Below the pieces are notes generated by a model that worked only from the letters and a program-made list of their open reading frames with translations, was not told the origin of the DNA and ran no database searches. Both the position numbers and the translations under genes were made by a program. A DNA stretch of 64,000 nucleotides, from the NCBI GenBank assembly GCA_017962445.1, contig JAGCVI010000018.1, forward strand, positions 62,001 to 126,000, given 5' to 3'. This stretch comes from Bacteroidales bacterium. GTDB lineage: Bacteria > Bacteroidota > Bacteroidia > Bacteroidales > P3. Of the stretch, positions 1 through 10,310 are shown piece after piece. The number at the start of each line of letters is the position of its first letter. The first letter of the stretch is position 1.

Positions 1-3000
1 GGTTCCGTCAGGTGTGTTGGTCTTGTCAGGATCCCAGAAGTCCGAGTCGTGGAAGATGTTCTCTTTCTTGTAGATAAGTTTTCCCCAACGATCGTAGACC
101 CACAGGCAGTTGTAGTCGAAAATAGTAGCATCGAGCAGGTTGACTATGGCAAAGCGGTCGTTGATGCCGTCACCATTTGGGGTGACAGCATTGGGAAACC
201 GCAGCAGGATAACGCTGAGGTCAAGGTTCTGAATACTGTCGCAGCCGTTTATGTCAGTATACTCTAAACTGTAGAAACCAGTCTCGCTTTCGTTGAAATG
301 GTAGCCGATGTAGGTGTCGCCATAAAGGATTTCAGCCACGATGGTGTCGCGCCACACAGGGTTGCGGACAAAGTCAAGGTTATAGACGCTGTCGCAGCCC
401 CACACAGTAGTATAATAATGAGTATAGAAACCCGTGGAGTCCTCGTTGAACTCGTCGTTAATGAAGCTCTCGTCGCATACCACCGAAGTAACGGTATCGT
501 AATAGGCCGGGTGGATAGAGAGAGACAGCGTGGAGAGCGAATCACAACCGTTCATGTCGGTATTGATGTGGGTGAATACACCTGTAGTTGACTCATGAAA
601 GTCTATGGTATCGAGTTCACCAGGACAGGCATCGACGTAGAGCGTGTCGTTGTAGAACGGCATCACATGTATAGTATGATGCAGCGTGTCGCTGCACATG
701 AAAAAATTAGAGACGAGGCTCAGTATAGTGTCGGAAATGACGACAACCTGACGATTCATATCATGAGAGCCGTTATCCCAAGCAAAGCTGAACAGAGCCG
801 TGTCTGGCGGAGCTATCGACAAAGTCAGCGTATCGCCAAAACAAGCCACAGTGTCGCCCACAATCGTTTTGCGATGGTAGATATTCACCCATACCGAATC
901 GGTTAGGGTATCAGCGCAATATGAGTCGCTAAGTTTGCAGGACACCTTGATGTGGCAAAATCCGTTGTGGCGCAATTCGGCTTCGATAGTATCGCCATAA
1001 TATATGTCGCCGTCCACAAGCCAAGACACGCTGTCGATAGTCTGATGGACATAAGGCCTGAACGCCGAGTCAATGCTGACACTGCAGTCGCTGAAGAGCC
1101 TGATACGCTGTCCACAAGTATCTATTTCATAATGCATGGCAGCTAACGGGACTGGTAGCACAGCGAGTGAGTGGATAGAAAAACTGCATTCGGGCTTGCC
1201 CACAAAGGAGGCTCGGCAGCGATACTCAGTGAGGTCGGCCGGAACCTTGATTTCGTTCTGTGTAGAGAAGCAGGTTGTGTCGCTGCCATGAGTCCAGCAA
1301 TAGTCAAAGCCTAAAGGGGCACGTAGAGTGACCGAGTCGACCGACTCGCAGAGGTTGACCAAGTCGATGCGTTTGCTGTCGCAGTGAATATTGAAATATG
1401 CATAACCAAAATGGCCTCCATCAGCGCAATCGGTCGTGGTGAAACGAATCTTGATTTGCTGTCCATGATAGGGAGCGATGTCGATACCGACGGTCGACCA
1501 GTCCTTCCAAATAATATTGGTGCCCGGCACATTGTTCCAGCCCAAGTCACCGGCGGCATAGAAATCGGCATAGCAACAGGTTGTGTCGATAATATTGCCT
1601 GCAGCGTCGAGTAGTTCCATTGTAACATGCGGCTGGTTGATGCTGGTATGGTTTGAGTTCTGCATGACGACAGCATACTTCAATACAAGCATGTCCTTGT
1701 CGAGGCTGTCGACAAGGTAGTCGTACGTTATAGTCTCTCCCTGAGCCCCGACATTATCGTCGCCGAGCCGGAACGAGGCAACCTCGCCTGGCGGTATGCA
1801 TCGCAGCAGGTTGCCGGTGTGTGCATCACGCAGCGAAGTGTCGACAATGGCCACATGGCGGGACGCGTTGCCGAAAGTGTACATAGCCGGGTCGCTATAG
1901 GTACCCCACGTGCGGTGTACATTATCTTCGTCGTAAAGATTGATGAAGTCGATGCAGTTATCAAGTGTGGTGGCATAGTTGGCTGTCGACTGGGTGCATC
2001 CTAGCCTGCCGTCCGAGCAGAGCACATGCACAGTGAAAGTGTAGCCGGTGTGTGGATCGAGGCCATCCACAACGTATGTCGTCGAATCGTATGGAAGCGT
2101 GTCGACAATAATGTTGTACGACGACGGCTGTCCCTGGCGACGATAGTACAAAAGATAGCGAGCCTGTGGGTCTGCAACCTGGCCCCATGAAAGAGTTACT
2201 GAATGGCCGTTGCTGCCCAGCCGCTGTATTCCTCCGACATTATACAGACATCCGCCAACAGGAAGGTTGATATAAGCACCGTTGCAGTATTTGTCCACAC
2301 AGTTCCCTATAATGAATACCAACCGAGTTTCGCATGGGTAGTCATGAGGAATGGTAATATGCATGACGTTACCGTTCAGCACAGTGTCGATGCCAAGATG
2401 CGACACGATTACATGCCATAAGTTTGCCACCGTGTCAGTAGTCCAGACTATAGTGACACTGTCAGCCAGCTCAATAATTTGTATATTTTGCGGCATGATA
2501 CATGGACATGCTACTGGCGCAGAATACGCCGTCCCTGCCCCAATCTGTTGTTGCGGACATATCGACGAACTACTCGAATCGATAGAATAAATGCGGTACA
2601 CAAGATGATTCCCTACTGGCGAGACGTTGAATTCCCAATAGGTGGTATCGATTACGATAGATTGGAATAAAGTGCTGTCGGAGAAAACATCGGATGGTAG
2701 AATGCCTTCTCCCACAACGGCATAGTCAACTACCCACATAACAGGTGGATTGACAGGTAGCCACGAAAGGTAATAGGTATTGCTGTCAATATAGGCACCG
2801 ACAAGGTTCTGAGGCACATGGTTGTCAAATTCACATAGAATCACCTCGAAACCATCGGTTGGGTAATCGTCGTCGGAATTGAACACCAACGTCACAGTAC
2901 TGGAACTACTGTAATAAACAGCAGTATTATTTGGCGGCGATGTAACGAGATTAATCGAGTTGGTATCCCCATCCTTAATCTGCAGAAAGGCATTGCCTGA

Positions 3001-3276
3001 CGGGTGCGTCAGACTGCTAATGAGTTCTATATAGTATCGACCCGACGAACTGACGGTGTGAAAAGTATACGAGGAATTGCAGTTAGTTGAATATGCCCCA
3101 GTGGAACCGCCGTCGTCATATACCTCGGCATAACTCATCGTGGTGTCGGCATGGCCGTTGACAGGCATCAGCACCACCTGGGCATTCATAGCGACAGGAA
3201 TGAACAATAACAACAACAGCAGCCCCACCATCCTTAATAGCGGCAAAATGCTCTTGTATGTCATTCTAACGTTCAT
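1..3276 (-). CDS. T9SS type B sorting-domain surface protein (3' end outside window)
   Basis: The open frame begins at ATG 3276 (alternative in-frame ATG 3264) and runs without a stop to base 1, so only the last part of the C-terminus is missing. The first ~28 residues are a signal peptide ending in NAQ. Residues ~30-120 look like a CUB-like jelly roll (AEVYDDGG...GRYYIE). Then come fibronectin-III-like segments and repeated modules of the type 'D-x-G-CDS' (for example STGFYTHYY...WGCDS) as found in Bacteroidota adhesins. The visible end is the gliding-motility C-terminal domain: FPNAVTPNGDGINDRF, then VYDRWGKLIY and DPDKTNTPDGT. In this family that domain directs export by the type IX secretion system and surface attachment. 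The cargo role (adhesin, lectin or enzyme) cannot be told. The frame at base 1 matches the frame at the start, so I see no frameshift. Confidence 0.88.
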   Translation of the reverse strand, partial: MNVRMTYKSILPLLRMVGLLLLLLFIPVAMNAQVVLMPVNGHADTTMSYAEVYDDGGSTGAYSTNCNSSYTFHTVSSSGRYYIELISSLTHPSGNAFLQIKDGDTNSINLVTSPPNNTAVYYSSSSTVTLVFNSDDDYPTDGFEVILCEFDNHVPQNLVGAYIDSNTYYLSWLPVNPPVMWVVDYAVVGEGILPSDVFSDSTLFQSIVIDTTYWEFNVSPVGNHLVYRIYSIDSSSSSICPQQQIGAGTAYSAPVACPCIMPQNIQIIELADSVTIVWTTDTVANLWHVIVSHLGIDTVLNGNVMHITIPHDYPCETRLVFIIGNCVDKYCNGAYINLPVGGCLYNVGGIQRLGSNGHSVTLSWGQVADPQARYLLYYRRQGQPSSYNIIVDTLPYDSTTYVVDGLDPHTGYTFTVHVLCSDGRLGCTQSTANYATTLDNCIDFINLYDEDNVHRTWGTYSDPAMYTFGNASRHVAIVDTSLRDAHTGNLLRCIPPGEVASFRLGDDNVGAQGETITYDYLVDSLDKDMLVLKYAVVMQNSNHTSINQPHVTMELLDAAGNIIDTTCCYADFYAAGDLGWNNVPGTNIIWKDWSTVGIDIAPYHGQQIKIRFTTTDCADGGHFGYAYFNIHCDSKRIDLVNLCESVDSVTLRAPLGFDYCWTHGSDTTCFSTQNEIKVPADLTEYRCRASFVGKPECSFSIHSLAVLPVPLAAMHYEIDTCGQRIRLFSDCSVSIDSAFRPYVHQTIDSVSWLVDGDIYYGDTIEAELRHNGFCHIKVSCKLSDSYCADTLTDSVWVNIYHRKTIVGDTVACFGDTLTLSIAPPDTALFSFAWDNGSHDMNRQVVVISDTILSLVSNFFMCSDTLHHTIHVMPFYNDTLYVDACPGELDTIDFHESTTGVFTHINTDMNGCDSLSTLSLSIHPAYYDTVTSVVCDESFINDEFNEDSTGFYTHYYTTVWGCDSVYNLDFVRNPVWRDTIVAEILYGDTYIGYHFNESETGFYSLEYTDINGCDSIQNLDLSVILLRFPNAVTPNGDGINDRFAIVNLLDATIFDYNCLWVYDRWGKLIYKKENIFHDSDFWDPDKTNTPDGT

Positions 3277-3299
3277 CCGGTTTTTGTCAATAATGAAAC

Positions 3300-5159
3300 C
3301 TATTTACCAAACAATTCCTTCACGTATCGCCCGTTGTTCGACTTGAGCAGAGCCTGTCTGATTTGCGGCTGCAGCTCACGTTTATAGTAGAAGAACATCA
3401 TATTCTGCTCACGCTTCTCGTTCGGATGGCGTGCCACATATACCGGTTCCATAGTCTCGGGATTAAAGCCGGTATAGTACATCTCGGTGCTCAGCGTCAT
3501 CGGTGTCGGCGTGAAATCCTGTATCTGTTCCAGCCTGTAGCCCATCCTTTTCATCTGCACGGCGAGCTCGGCCATGTCCTGTAGTCTGCATCCCGGGTGC
3601 GAACTGATGAAATAAGGTATCAGCTGATAGCGGAGTCCCGCTTGACGGCAAATCGAGTCAAACTCCTGCTTTGTCTTCACAAACAGATTGAAACTTGGCT
3701 TGCGCATAAGCCTCAATACCTTGTCAGATGTATGCTCTGGAGCCACTTTAAGCCTGCCGCTGACATGATGCAGAACCACCTCACGGAAATAGTTCCAACC
3801 GTGGTTTTCCTTGGTGAAAAGGTCGCACCGTATTCCACTGCCTATGTAGATGTGCTTGATTCCAGAAATGGCAGCAACTTTGCGATAAAGGTCGAGCAAA
3901 GGACGGTGGTCGCTGTCGAGGTTGCGACACATCGAAGGATGTATGCAGCTGTAGCGGCTGCACTTGCCACATAATTCCTTGTCCCTGCCACCCATACGCC
4001 ACATATTGGCTGAAGGTCCGCCAAGGTCGGTGATAACACCATTAAAATCCTCGTTTTCTGTCAATTTCTTTACTTCGGCAAGAATGGAGCGTTCGCTGCG
4101 ACTGGCTATCTGCTTCCCCTGATGCGCCGAGATGGTGCAGAACGAACAGCCTCCAAAACAGCCACGATGGATATTCACCGAGTTTTTTATCATCTCGAAA
4201 GCAGGTATGGCACCGCGTTTTTTGTACTTCGGATGCGGCTGCCGCATATATGGCAAGTCGAAACTTGCGTCAATCTCATCGGTAGTCATCGGCGGCTCAG
4301 GAGGATTGACCACGACATAGCGGTCGCTGTGCTTTTGTACCAGCGTGGCTGCCTCTATCTTGTTGCTTTCCAGCTCAATGATATGATAGTTTTCTGCCTC
4401 GGCGCGCTTGCTTTTCAGGCACTCCTCAAAAGAGTGCAACTCAATAAACGAAGAGCTGTCAGTTTTCTGTTCTTCGCCACCTTCTGTGACGTTTCCTTGG
4501 CTCGGACTAGTAAACGGAGTTGCTTTCCTTTCGAGTTGCGAAATATTCTTCGTTCTATACGCCACCTGCGGCAATTCATGGCAGGCCTCTATGCCTTTAC
4601 CTTCGTCAAGAATCTTTGCTATCTTAAGTGTCGTCCTCTCCCCCATCCCATAGTTGAGCAGGTCGGCGGGAGCGTCCATCAGTATGCTTGGAAACAGGCG
4701 GTCGTCCCAGTAGTCATAGTGAGCCAGCCGGCGCATCGATGCCTCTATGCCAGCCATTACAACAGGCACATCTGGATATAATTGTTTCAGGATGCGTGAA
4801 TATACGTATGTAGCCCTATCTGGACGGAAACCAGCCTGACCGCCAGGAGTGTATGCATCGTCGTGGCGCAAGCGACGAGCGGCAGTATAGTGGTTCACCA
4901 TACTATCCATGGCTCCGCTGTTCACACCGAAGAAAAGCCTAGGCTTGCCGAACTTACGGAAATCACGCAAGTCGTCACGCCAGTTGGGCTGCGGGATAAT
5001 GGCCACACGGTAACCTGCTGCCTCGAGTGTTCGCCCGATAACAGCCGTGCCGAAAGACGGATGATCGACATATGCATCGCCAGTCACCAGAACCACATCG
5101 ACCTGCTCCCATCCCAGCCGCTTGACTTCATCCAGTGTTATGGGTAAGAAATGCGCCAT
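3300..5159 (-). CDS. YgiQ family radical SAM protein
   Basis: 619 residues, close to the usual length of YgiQ/UPF0313 proteins. The N-terminal ~190 residues hold the family's start (VLVTGDAYVDHPSFG, GVNSGAMDSMVNHY, VVMAGIEASMRRLAHYDYW). The radical SAM cluster motif CFGGCSFC (CxxxCxxC) sits near residue 330 and is preceded by HRG, as is typical. A second Cys-rich patch (CGKCSRYSCIHPSMC) follows about 75 residues later and is also a family trait. The region at residues ~210-265 is a low-conservation insert. The reaction is not established for the family. It starts ATG at 5159, divergent from cas9, and lies just downstream of the T9SS cargo gene, with only 23 bases between its stop and that gene's start. 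A TACTTTTG element at 5244-5251 on the minus strand is a plausible -7 box. Confidence 0.93.
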   Translation of the reverse strand: MAHFLPITLDEVKRLGWEQVDVVLVTGDAYVDHPSFGTAVIGRTLEAAGYRVAIIPQPNWRDDLRDFRKFGKPRLFFGVNSGAMDSMVNHYTAARRLRHDDAYTPGGQAGFRPDRATYVYSRILKQLYPDVPVVMAGIEASMRRLAHYDYWDDRLFPSILMDAPADLLNYGMGERTTLKIAKILDEGKGIEACHELPQVAYRTKNISQLERKATPFTSPSQGNVTEGGEEQKTDSSSFIELHSFEECLKSKRAEAENYHIIELESNKIEAATLVQKHSDRYVVVNPPEPPMTTDEIDASFDLPYMRQPHPKYKKRGAIPAFEMIKNSVNIHRGCFGGCSFCTISAHQGKQIASRSERSILAEVKKLTENEDFNGVITDLGGPSANMWRMGGRDKELCGKCSRYSCIHPSMCRNLDSDHRPLLDLYRKVAAISGIKHIYIGSGIRCDLFTKENHGWNYFREVVLHHVSGRLKVAPEHTSDKVLRLMRKPSFNLFVKTKQEFDSICRQAGLRYQLIPYFISSHPGCRLQDMAELAVQMKRMGYRLEQIQDFTPTPMTLSTEMYYTGFNPETMEPVYVARHPNEKREQNMMFFYYKRELQPQIRQALLKSNNGRYVKELFGK

Positions 5160-5219
5160 GGATTATTAGGTATAAAACGTCATGGTATGCAGTTTATTGC
5201 GCTCACATCAACTTTTTAG

Positions 5220-5231
5220 CACTATATAGTG
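5220..5231. promoter_or_regulatory. Perfect 12-bp palindrome in the ygiQ-cas9 divergent region
   Basis: CACTATATAGTG is a perfect palindrome about 60 bases upstream of the YgiQ start and about 190 bases upstream of the cas9 promoter. It could be an operator half-site pair, but no regulator gene is adjacent and nothing else supports this. The rest of 5160-5417 is AT-rich and I see no gene in it. Confidence 0.25.
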
Positions 5232-5417
5232 TTCATATACGTTCAAAAGTATTAATCATTTGGACTCCAGTATATTTTTTTCAAACGATTGTATAAAAAA
5301 ACTACAAACCAGGAAAATGATAAAGTGTATTGGGGTGGCTTACAGGTCTTTCCAAACCGATTAAACACAAATAATCAGATAACATTCAACGAATTACAAC
5401 ATTGCAGACACGTATAT

Positions 5418-5448
5418 TTTGTATATTCAAATAAAATTCATACCTTTG
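5418..5448 (+). promoter_or_regulatory. Predicted promoter of the cas9 operon
   Basis: A -33 element TTTG at 5418-5421 and a -7 element TACCTTTG at 5441-5448 are separated by exactly 19 bases, matching the Bacteroidota primary sigma consensus TTTG-N19-TAnnTTTG. Transcription would start near 5454, leaving a ~97-base leader before cas9. Confidence 0.75.
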
Positions 5449-5550
5449 CACTGATTTTACAAATAGATCCTATAACGGAAAGATTTAAAATAGGATAAGC
5501 CTAAAATCAGAAAAGATAACGATAAAAACACTCTTGATACATATAAAGAC

Positions 5551-8500
5551 ATGGCAAAAATCATAGGACTTGACTTAGGAACAAACAGCATCGGATGGGC
5601 TGTGATAGACAATGAAAAGAAATGTATTGAATCTGCAGGCTCACGCATTATTCCGATGGATGCAGGTATAATGGGTGATTTCGAAAGAGGTAATTCCATT
5701 TCTTTTACTGCCACACGCACTCAGTACCGAGGCATGCGACGTTTGCGTGAACGTTTTCTGTTACGCAGGGAACGTCTGTTGAGGACACTGCATATTATGG
5801 GTTTCCTGCCCGAGCATTTCAGTTCTCAACTGAATAGATACGGTCAACTGCCCGAAGGAAAAGAGCCCAAAATTGCCTGGCGCGAGAGTCCAGATGGAAA
5901 AATGGAGTTTATGTTCAAAGCCTCGTTCGAAGAAATGCTGACAGAATTCCATAATGCAGGAATAGACAAGAAAATCCCTTATGACTGGACAATATATTAT
6001 CTGCGACAGAAAGCCCTAAGCAAATCATTGACAAAGGAAGAATTGGCATGGGTGCTTATGCAGTTCAACCAAAAGAGAGGCTACAATCAACTGCGAGGCA
6101 AACTTGACGAACTTTCCGACACACAAGAAGCAAAAAGCATAGAAAAAGAGTACCACGAGTTGAAAGTGATAAAAGTTGAAGATACTGGTGAAACGAGAAA
6201 AGGCGGGGGGACATGGTTCAATATAACACTTGAGAACGGATGGGTATACCGCAGATCATGCCTCTCTGCTCCAGACTGGGAAGGCAAGACTCGTGCTTTT
6301 ATTGCATCTTTCAAACTCGATAAAGATGGACACCGCAAAGATGAGCAGCCTTCGCTCAGTGCACCAAACGAAGAAGATTGGGGTCTGCGAAAAATCAAAA
6401 CCGAGCACGATATTGAACAATCTGGGCTGACAATAGGCGCTTACATTTATAACAATTTGAAATCCAACCCTGACAGAAAAATCATTGGCGACCTTGTTCA
6501 AACAGTTGACCGCGAGTTATATGTCAACGAACTGCACAAAATACTTGACAAGCAACGCGAATTCATACCCGAATTAAAAGACCAAGAACTATATTGTCAA
6601 TGCATAGAAGCATTATACCCAAGCAATGATGCATATAGAAATAGTATTGCAAAGAGAAATTTCACCTACCTGCTTGCCGACGACATTCTTTTTCACCAGC
6701 GTCCACTTAAAAGTAAACGTTCACTTATTGACGACTGTCCCTATGAACAACGAAACGGAAAAGCTATAAAATGCATTGCCAAGTCACATCCGTTGTTTCA
6801 AGAATTTCGTCTATGGCAATTCCTCTCTAACCTTCGCATTTCTTGTGAAGAAATTGATGTTACTTCAATTCTACTACCCAACGATGAAGCATATGCAAAC
6901 CTATACGACCACCTCGCAAAGCAAAAAAGCATAGACCAAAAGACTCTTTTGAAATATTTCAACATAGGTAAAAACGAAATTCCAAAGTATCGTTGGAACT
7001 ATGTACAAGATAAAGAATATCCAGCAGGTGAGACAAGATCCATTCTTCTTGGAGGGCTCAAAAAAGCAGGGATTGACCTGGATTTCCTGACCTACGAGAA
7101 GGAATTGCAATTATGGCACATCCTTTATTCAGTTGACGATCCGATACAATATAAAAAAGCGTTACGCACATTTGCAGCCAAACAAAAATGGAATGAAAAC
7201 ACCATAGAATCATTCATCAAAGCATTTGAGCGTTTAACAGTTTACAAAGAACGCGACTATGGAGCTTATTCAGCCAAAGCCATCGGACGGCTGTTGCCAT
7301 TGATGCGTCGCGGCCATTACTGGAATATTACGGCTATCGATGAATCGACACGCAAGCGCATAGAACATTTGACGACAGGAGAAGTCGACGAAACTCTATC
7401 TATCTCACTCCGAGAAAGGTTCAAGAATATTGAAAGCGTAAATCAATGTCACGGTCTGAACACATGGCAGGCATGCTATCTCGTTTATGGTCGCCACTCT
7501 GAGGCTATAGAAGCCAAGAAATGGACACGCCCTGAGGATATAGACGAATATTTGAAACAATTCCGTCATAATTCGCTCAACAATCCCATTGTCGAACAGG
7601 TAGTCACAGAAAGTCTCCGTGTGGTGCGCGATATTTGGCAACAAACAGGCCGCATCGACGAAATACACATAGAACTGGGGCGTGAACTGCAAAAGACCAA
7701 AGCCGAACGCGAGAATCTATCAAAATCCATAGCAGAAGGCGAGGCAACAAACCAACGGATAAGACTACTGCTTACAGAACTAATGAATCCTGAATGCCAA
7801 GTAGAGAATGTACGTCCACAGTCCCCGTCACAACAAGAAATCCTTAAGATTTACGAGGAAGGAGTCCTCCGCAGCGGCATCACAATTCCAGATGAAATCA
7901 GCGACATACAGAAACGTTTCACGTCGGCAAAGAACCAACCAACTCATGCTGAGGTGATGCGCTATAAACTATGGCTCGACCAGAAATACATTTCGCCATA
8001 TACAGGCCGTCCTATTCCGTTGGCAAAACTCTTCACCCCTGCATACCAGATAGAGCATGTCATACCACAAAGCCGTTGGTTTGACGACTCAATGTCAAAT
8101 AAGGTAATATGCGAAGCTGAAGTAAACCAACTGAAAAACCGCGAACTCGGTCATGAATTCATTGTCAACCATCATGGTGAGCAAATACCGCTAAGCCTCG
8201 GAGGTACAGTGGAAATATTGTCTGTTGCAAAATATGAGGAACTCATAAAACAACTTTTTGCCAACAACACTTCCAAACGTAGAAAGCTGATGCTCGACGA
8301 TATCCCAGAGGAATTCAATTCTCGACAGATGAACGACAGCCGTTATATCAGCAAATTGATGATGCATCTGCTATCAAACATTGTTCGCTCCGAAGACGAA
8401 AATGGCAATCGTGAAGAAACTGTCACATCAAAGAATGTCATCCCCTGCAGCGGTGCGATAACCGACAGATTAAAACGAGATTGGGGTGTGAACGATGTAT

Positions 8501-10020
8501 GGAATCGGATAATACTTCCTCGGTTTGAACGTCTGAACACGTTGACCAACACAAACGACTATACTGCTAAAACAGCCGAAGGTCACACCATCCCTTCTGT
8601 ACCTCTCCACATGCGCCAAGGATTCAACAAAAAGCGTATCGACCATCGTCACCATGCCATGGATGCCATAGTAATAGCATGCTGCACACGCGACCATGTA
8701 AACCTGCTCAACAACGAGGCAGCAAATTCGGACAAGCAACGATATGACTTACAACACAAGCTTCGCAAAAACGACTACTATATTGACGAAAATGGTAAAC
8801 GACATGAACGATTCTCTGAGTTCATCAAACCCTGGCCAACGTTCAACGAAGATATATACCAGACACTACAGAGTATTATTGTCAGTTTCAAACAAAACCT
8901 GCGCGTAATTAACAAGACCTCGAATCATTACACAATAATACGCGATAGCAAACGAATAACCACGGCACAAAAGCAGGGCGACAGCTGGGCAATCAGAAAG
9001 CCCTTGCACAAAGAAACGGTATTTGGTGAAGTGAACTTGCAACTCAAAAAGAAAATCGCAATAAAGAAAGCCCTAACAAATGTAAACAGCATCGTTAATC
9101 GTGAGTTGAAAGCGAAAATAAAAGAAAAGAAATCATTAGGCTATACGGACAAACAAGTCTTTGAATACCTTGAAAAGAATAAAGACATATGGAGCGAAGC
9201 CTCTGACGGCAAAATTGAAGTGTACTACTACACAAAGGACACAAACGACCGTTACTTTGCCTCACGCAAGGATTTGATTTCGATAATGGAGGGATGCAGC
9301 ACAGTTGCTGCTGCCGAAAAAGCCTTCGACAGCATCACCGACAGCGGAATCCGTTCAATTCTTCGTGCACACCTTATTGCTGAAGATGGCAATCCAGCCG
9401 AAGCTTTCTCAGCCGATGGCCTGGAACGCATGAATCAAAATATCAAGCAACTGAATGGCGGAAAAGCGCACCAACCGATAAAAAAGGTTCGCGTTTTCGA
9501 GCAGGCCAACAAATTTAGTGTGGGTACCACTGGACAAAAAGCAACAAAGTTTGTTGAAGCAGCCAAAGGCACCAACCTGTTCTTTGTAATATACCTTAAC
9601 ACTGACGGCACACGAGGCTATTCAACAATACCTCTAAATATTGTGATTGAACTTCAGAAACAATTTGAGAAGAATTGGAAGGAACATCTAGCAGAACGTC
9701 TTTGCCAAGATGACCTTGTATTAATACCAAAAACAGCCACCATCTTACATATTCTTTCAATAAACGACTTGGTATATGTACCAGTCGGAAATAATACAAA
9801 AACCATCGATAAATGCTGTCATGATAGAATATACAAAGTTGTTTCAATGTCAGGAATTCAATTCATGTGTATTCAGCACAGGGTTTCATCTCCTATAGTA
9901 AATAAGATAGAATTCACCACTTCTAACAAAATGGAACGCGCAATTACAGGCGAAATGATCAAGGAAGTCTGCATCCCCATTCAAGTTGACAGACTTGGAA
10001 ATATTACCAAGATTGGATAA
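5551..10020 (+). CDS. cas9: CRISPR-associated endonuclease Cas9, type II-C
   Basis: 1489 residues, in the upper size range for Bacteroidota Cas9. RuvC-I is IGLDLGTNSIGW with catalytic Asp8. The arginine-rich bridge helix follows at ~50-75 (RGMRRLRERFLLRRERL). RuvC-II is IHIELGREL with Glu708. The HNH centre is IEHVIPQS with His836, and Asn859 is in the place of SpCas9 Asn863; the preceding acidic residue is Glu835 instead of the usual Asp. RuvC-III is HHRHHAMDA with His1035 and Asp1038. All nuclease residues are therefore present and the enzyme should cut both DNA strands guided by crRNA:tracrRNA. The last ~350 residues would hold the PAM-interacting part. No csn2 or cas4 is present, and the cas9-cas1-cas2 content defines type II-C, apart from the inserted toxin-antitoxin pair. 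The start at 5551 is fixed by the conserved MAKIIGLDLG N-terminus and the promoter at 5418-5448. Confidence 0.97.
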   Translation: MAKIIGLDLGTNSIGWAVIDNEKKCIESAGSRIIPMDAGIMGDFERGNSISFTATRTQYRGMRRLRERFLLRRERLLRTLHIMGFLPEHFSSQLNRYGQLPEGKEPKIAWRESPDGKMEFMFKASFEEMLTEFHNAGIDKKIPYDWTIYYLRQKALSKSLTKEELAWVLMQFNQKRGYNQLRGKLDELSDTQEAKSIEKEYHELKVIKVEDTGETRKGGGTWFNITLENGWVYRRSCLSAPDWEGKTRAFIASFKLDKDGHRKDEQPSLSAPNEEDWGLRKIKTEHDIEQSGLTIGAYIYNNLKSNPDRKIIGDLVQTVDRELYVNELHKILDKQREFIPELKDQELYCQCIEALYPSNDAYRNSIAKRNFTYLLADDILFHQRPLKSKRSLIDDCPYEQRNGKAIKCIAKSHPLFQEFRLWQFLSNLRISCEEIDVTSILLPNDEAYANLYDHLAKQKSIDQKTLLKYFNIGKNEIPKYRWNYVQDKEYPAGETRSILLGGLKKAGIDLDFLTYEKELQLWHILYSVDDPIQYKKALRTFAAKQKWNENTIESFIKAFERLTVYKERDYGAYSAKAIGRLLPLMRRGHYWNITAIDESTRKRIEHLTTGEVDETLSISLRERFKNIESVNQCHGLNTWQACYLVYGRHSEAIEAKKWTRPEDIDEYLKQFRHNSLNNPIVEQVVTESLRVVRDIWQQTGRIDEIHIELGRELQKTKAERENLSKSIAEGEATNQRIRLLLTELMNPECQVENVRPQSPSQQEILKIYEEGVLRSGITIPDEISDIQKRFTSAKNQPTHAEVMRYKLWLDQKYISPYTGRPIPLAKLFTPAYQIEHVIPQSRWFDDSMSNKVICEAEVNQLKNRELGHEFIVNHHGEQIPLSLGGTVEILSVAKYEELIKQLFANNTSKRRKLMLDDIPEEFNSRQMNDSRYISKLMMHLLSNIVRSEDENGNREETVTSKNVIPCSGAITDRLKRDWGVNDVWNRIILPRFERLNTLTNTNDYTAKTAEGHTIPSVPLHMRQGFNKKRIDHRHHAMDAIVIACCTRDHVNLLNNEAANSDKQRYDLQHKLRKNDYYIDENGKRHERFSEFIKPWPTFNEDIYQTLQSIIVSFKQNLRVINKTSNHYTIIRDSKRITTAQKQGDSWAIRKPLHKETVFGEVNLQLKKKIAIKKALTNVNSIVNRELKAKIKEKKSLGYTDKQVFEYLEKNKDIWSEASDGKIEVYYYTKDTNDRYFASRKDLISIMEGCSTVAAAEKAFDSITDSGIRSILRAHLIAEDGNPAEAFSADGLERMNQNIKQLNGGKAHQPIKKVRVFEQANKFSVGTTGQKATKFVEAAKGTNLFFVIYLNTDGTRGYSTIPLNIVIELQKQFEKNWKEHLAERLCQDDLVLIPKTATILHILSINDLVYVPVGNNTKTIDKCCHDRIYKVVSMSGIQFMCIQHRVSSPIVNKIEFTTSNKMERAITGEMIKEVCIPIQVDRLGNITKIG

Positions 10021-10064
10021 AGCACAATAAATTGAAAAAATAGACGTTATTAAAAACAAAAATC

Positions 10065-10310
10065 ATGATGACAGCCACACAACAAAACACCATGAACACT
10101 GAGCTATGGCAGAGTATCGGCTATATTGCCGACAACGACGTGCTTATGCGACGATTGACTCGTTATGCCAAGAAATTGGCCAAAGAGAAAGACCCAACAC
10201 TCATGACCAAAGAAGAGTTCTTTGCCCGTGTGGATGAAGCGAAAAAAGGCCCCACGTATGAACTCCAAGAGAATGAGACTATTGAGGATCTGCTTAAACG
10301 TGTCGGCTGA
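10065..10310 (+). CDS. Putative antitoxin of a YoeB-type module inside the cas operon
   Basis: 81 residues, 44 bases after cas9. An inner ATG (MNTELWQSIGYIADN) is an alternative start and would resemble other short Bacteroidota antitoxins. The centre is charged and helical (RRLTRYAKKLAKEKD), followed by LMTKEEFFARVDEA and an acidic C-terminus (QENETIEDLLKRVG) suited to wrap around a basic RNase toxin. I do not see a clear Phd/YefM DNA-binding motif, so family assignment rests on its partner. Its TGA overlaps the toxin ATG by one base (TGATG), the usual translational coupling of antitoxin and toxin. Confidence 0.75.
   Translation: MMTATQQNTMNTELWQSIGYIADNDVLMRRLTRYAKKLAKEKDPTLMTKEEFFARVDEAKKGPTYELQENETIEDLLKRVG

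Noticed and set aside
5289-5498. 69-codon plus-strand frame in the cas9 leader
   Set aside because: It spans the predicted cas9 promoter, has no family features and unusual composition.
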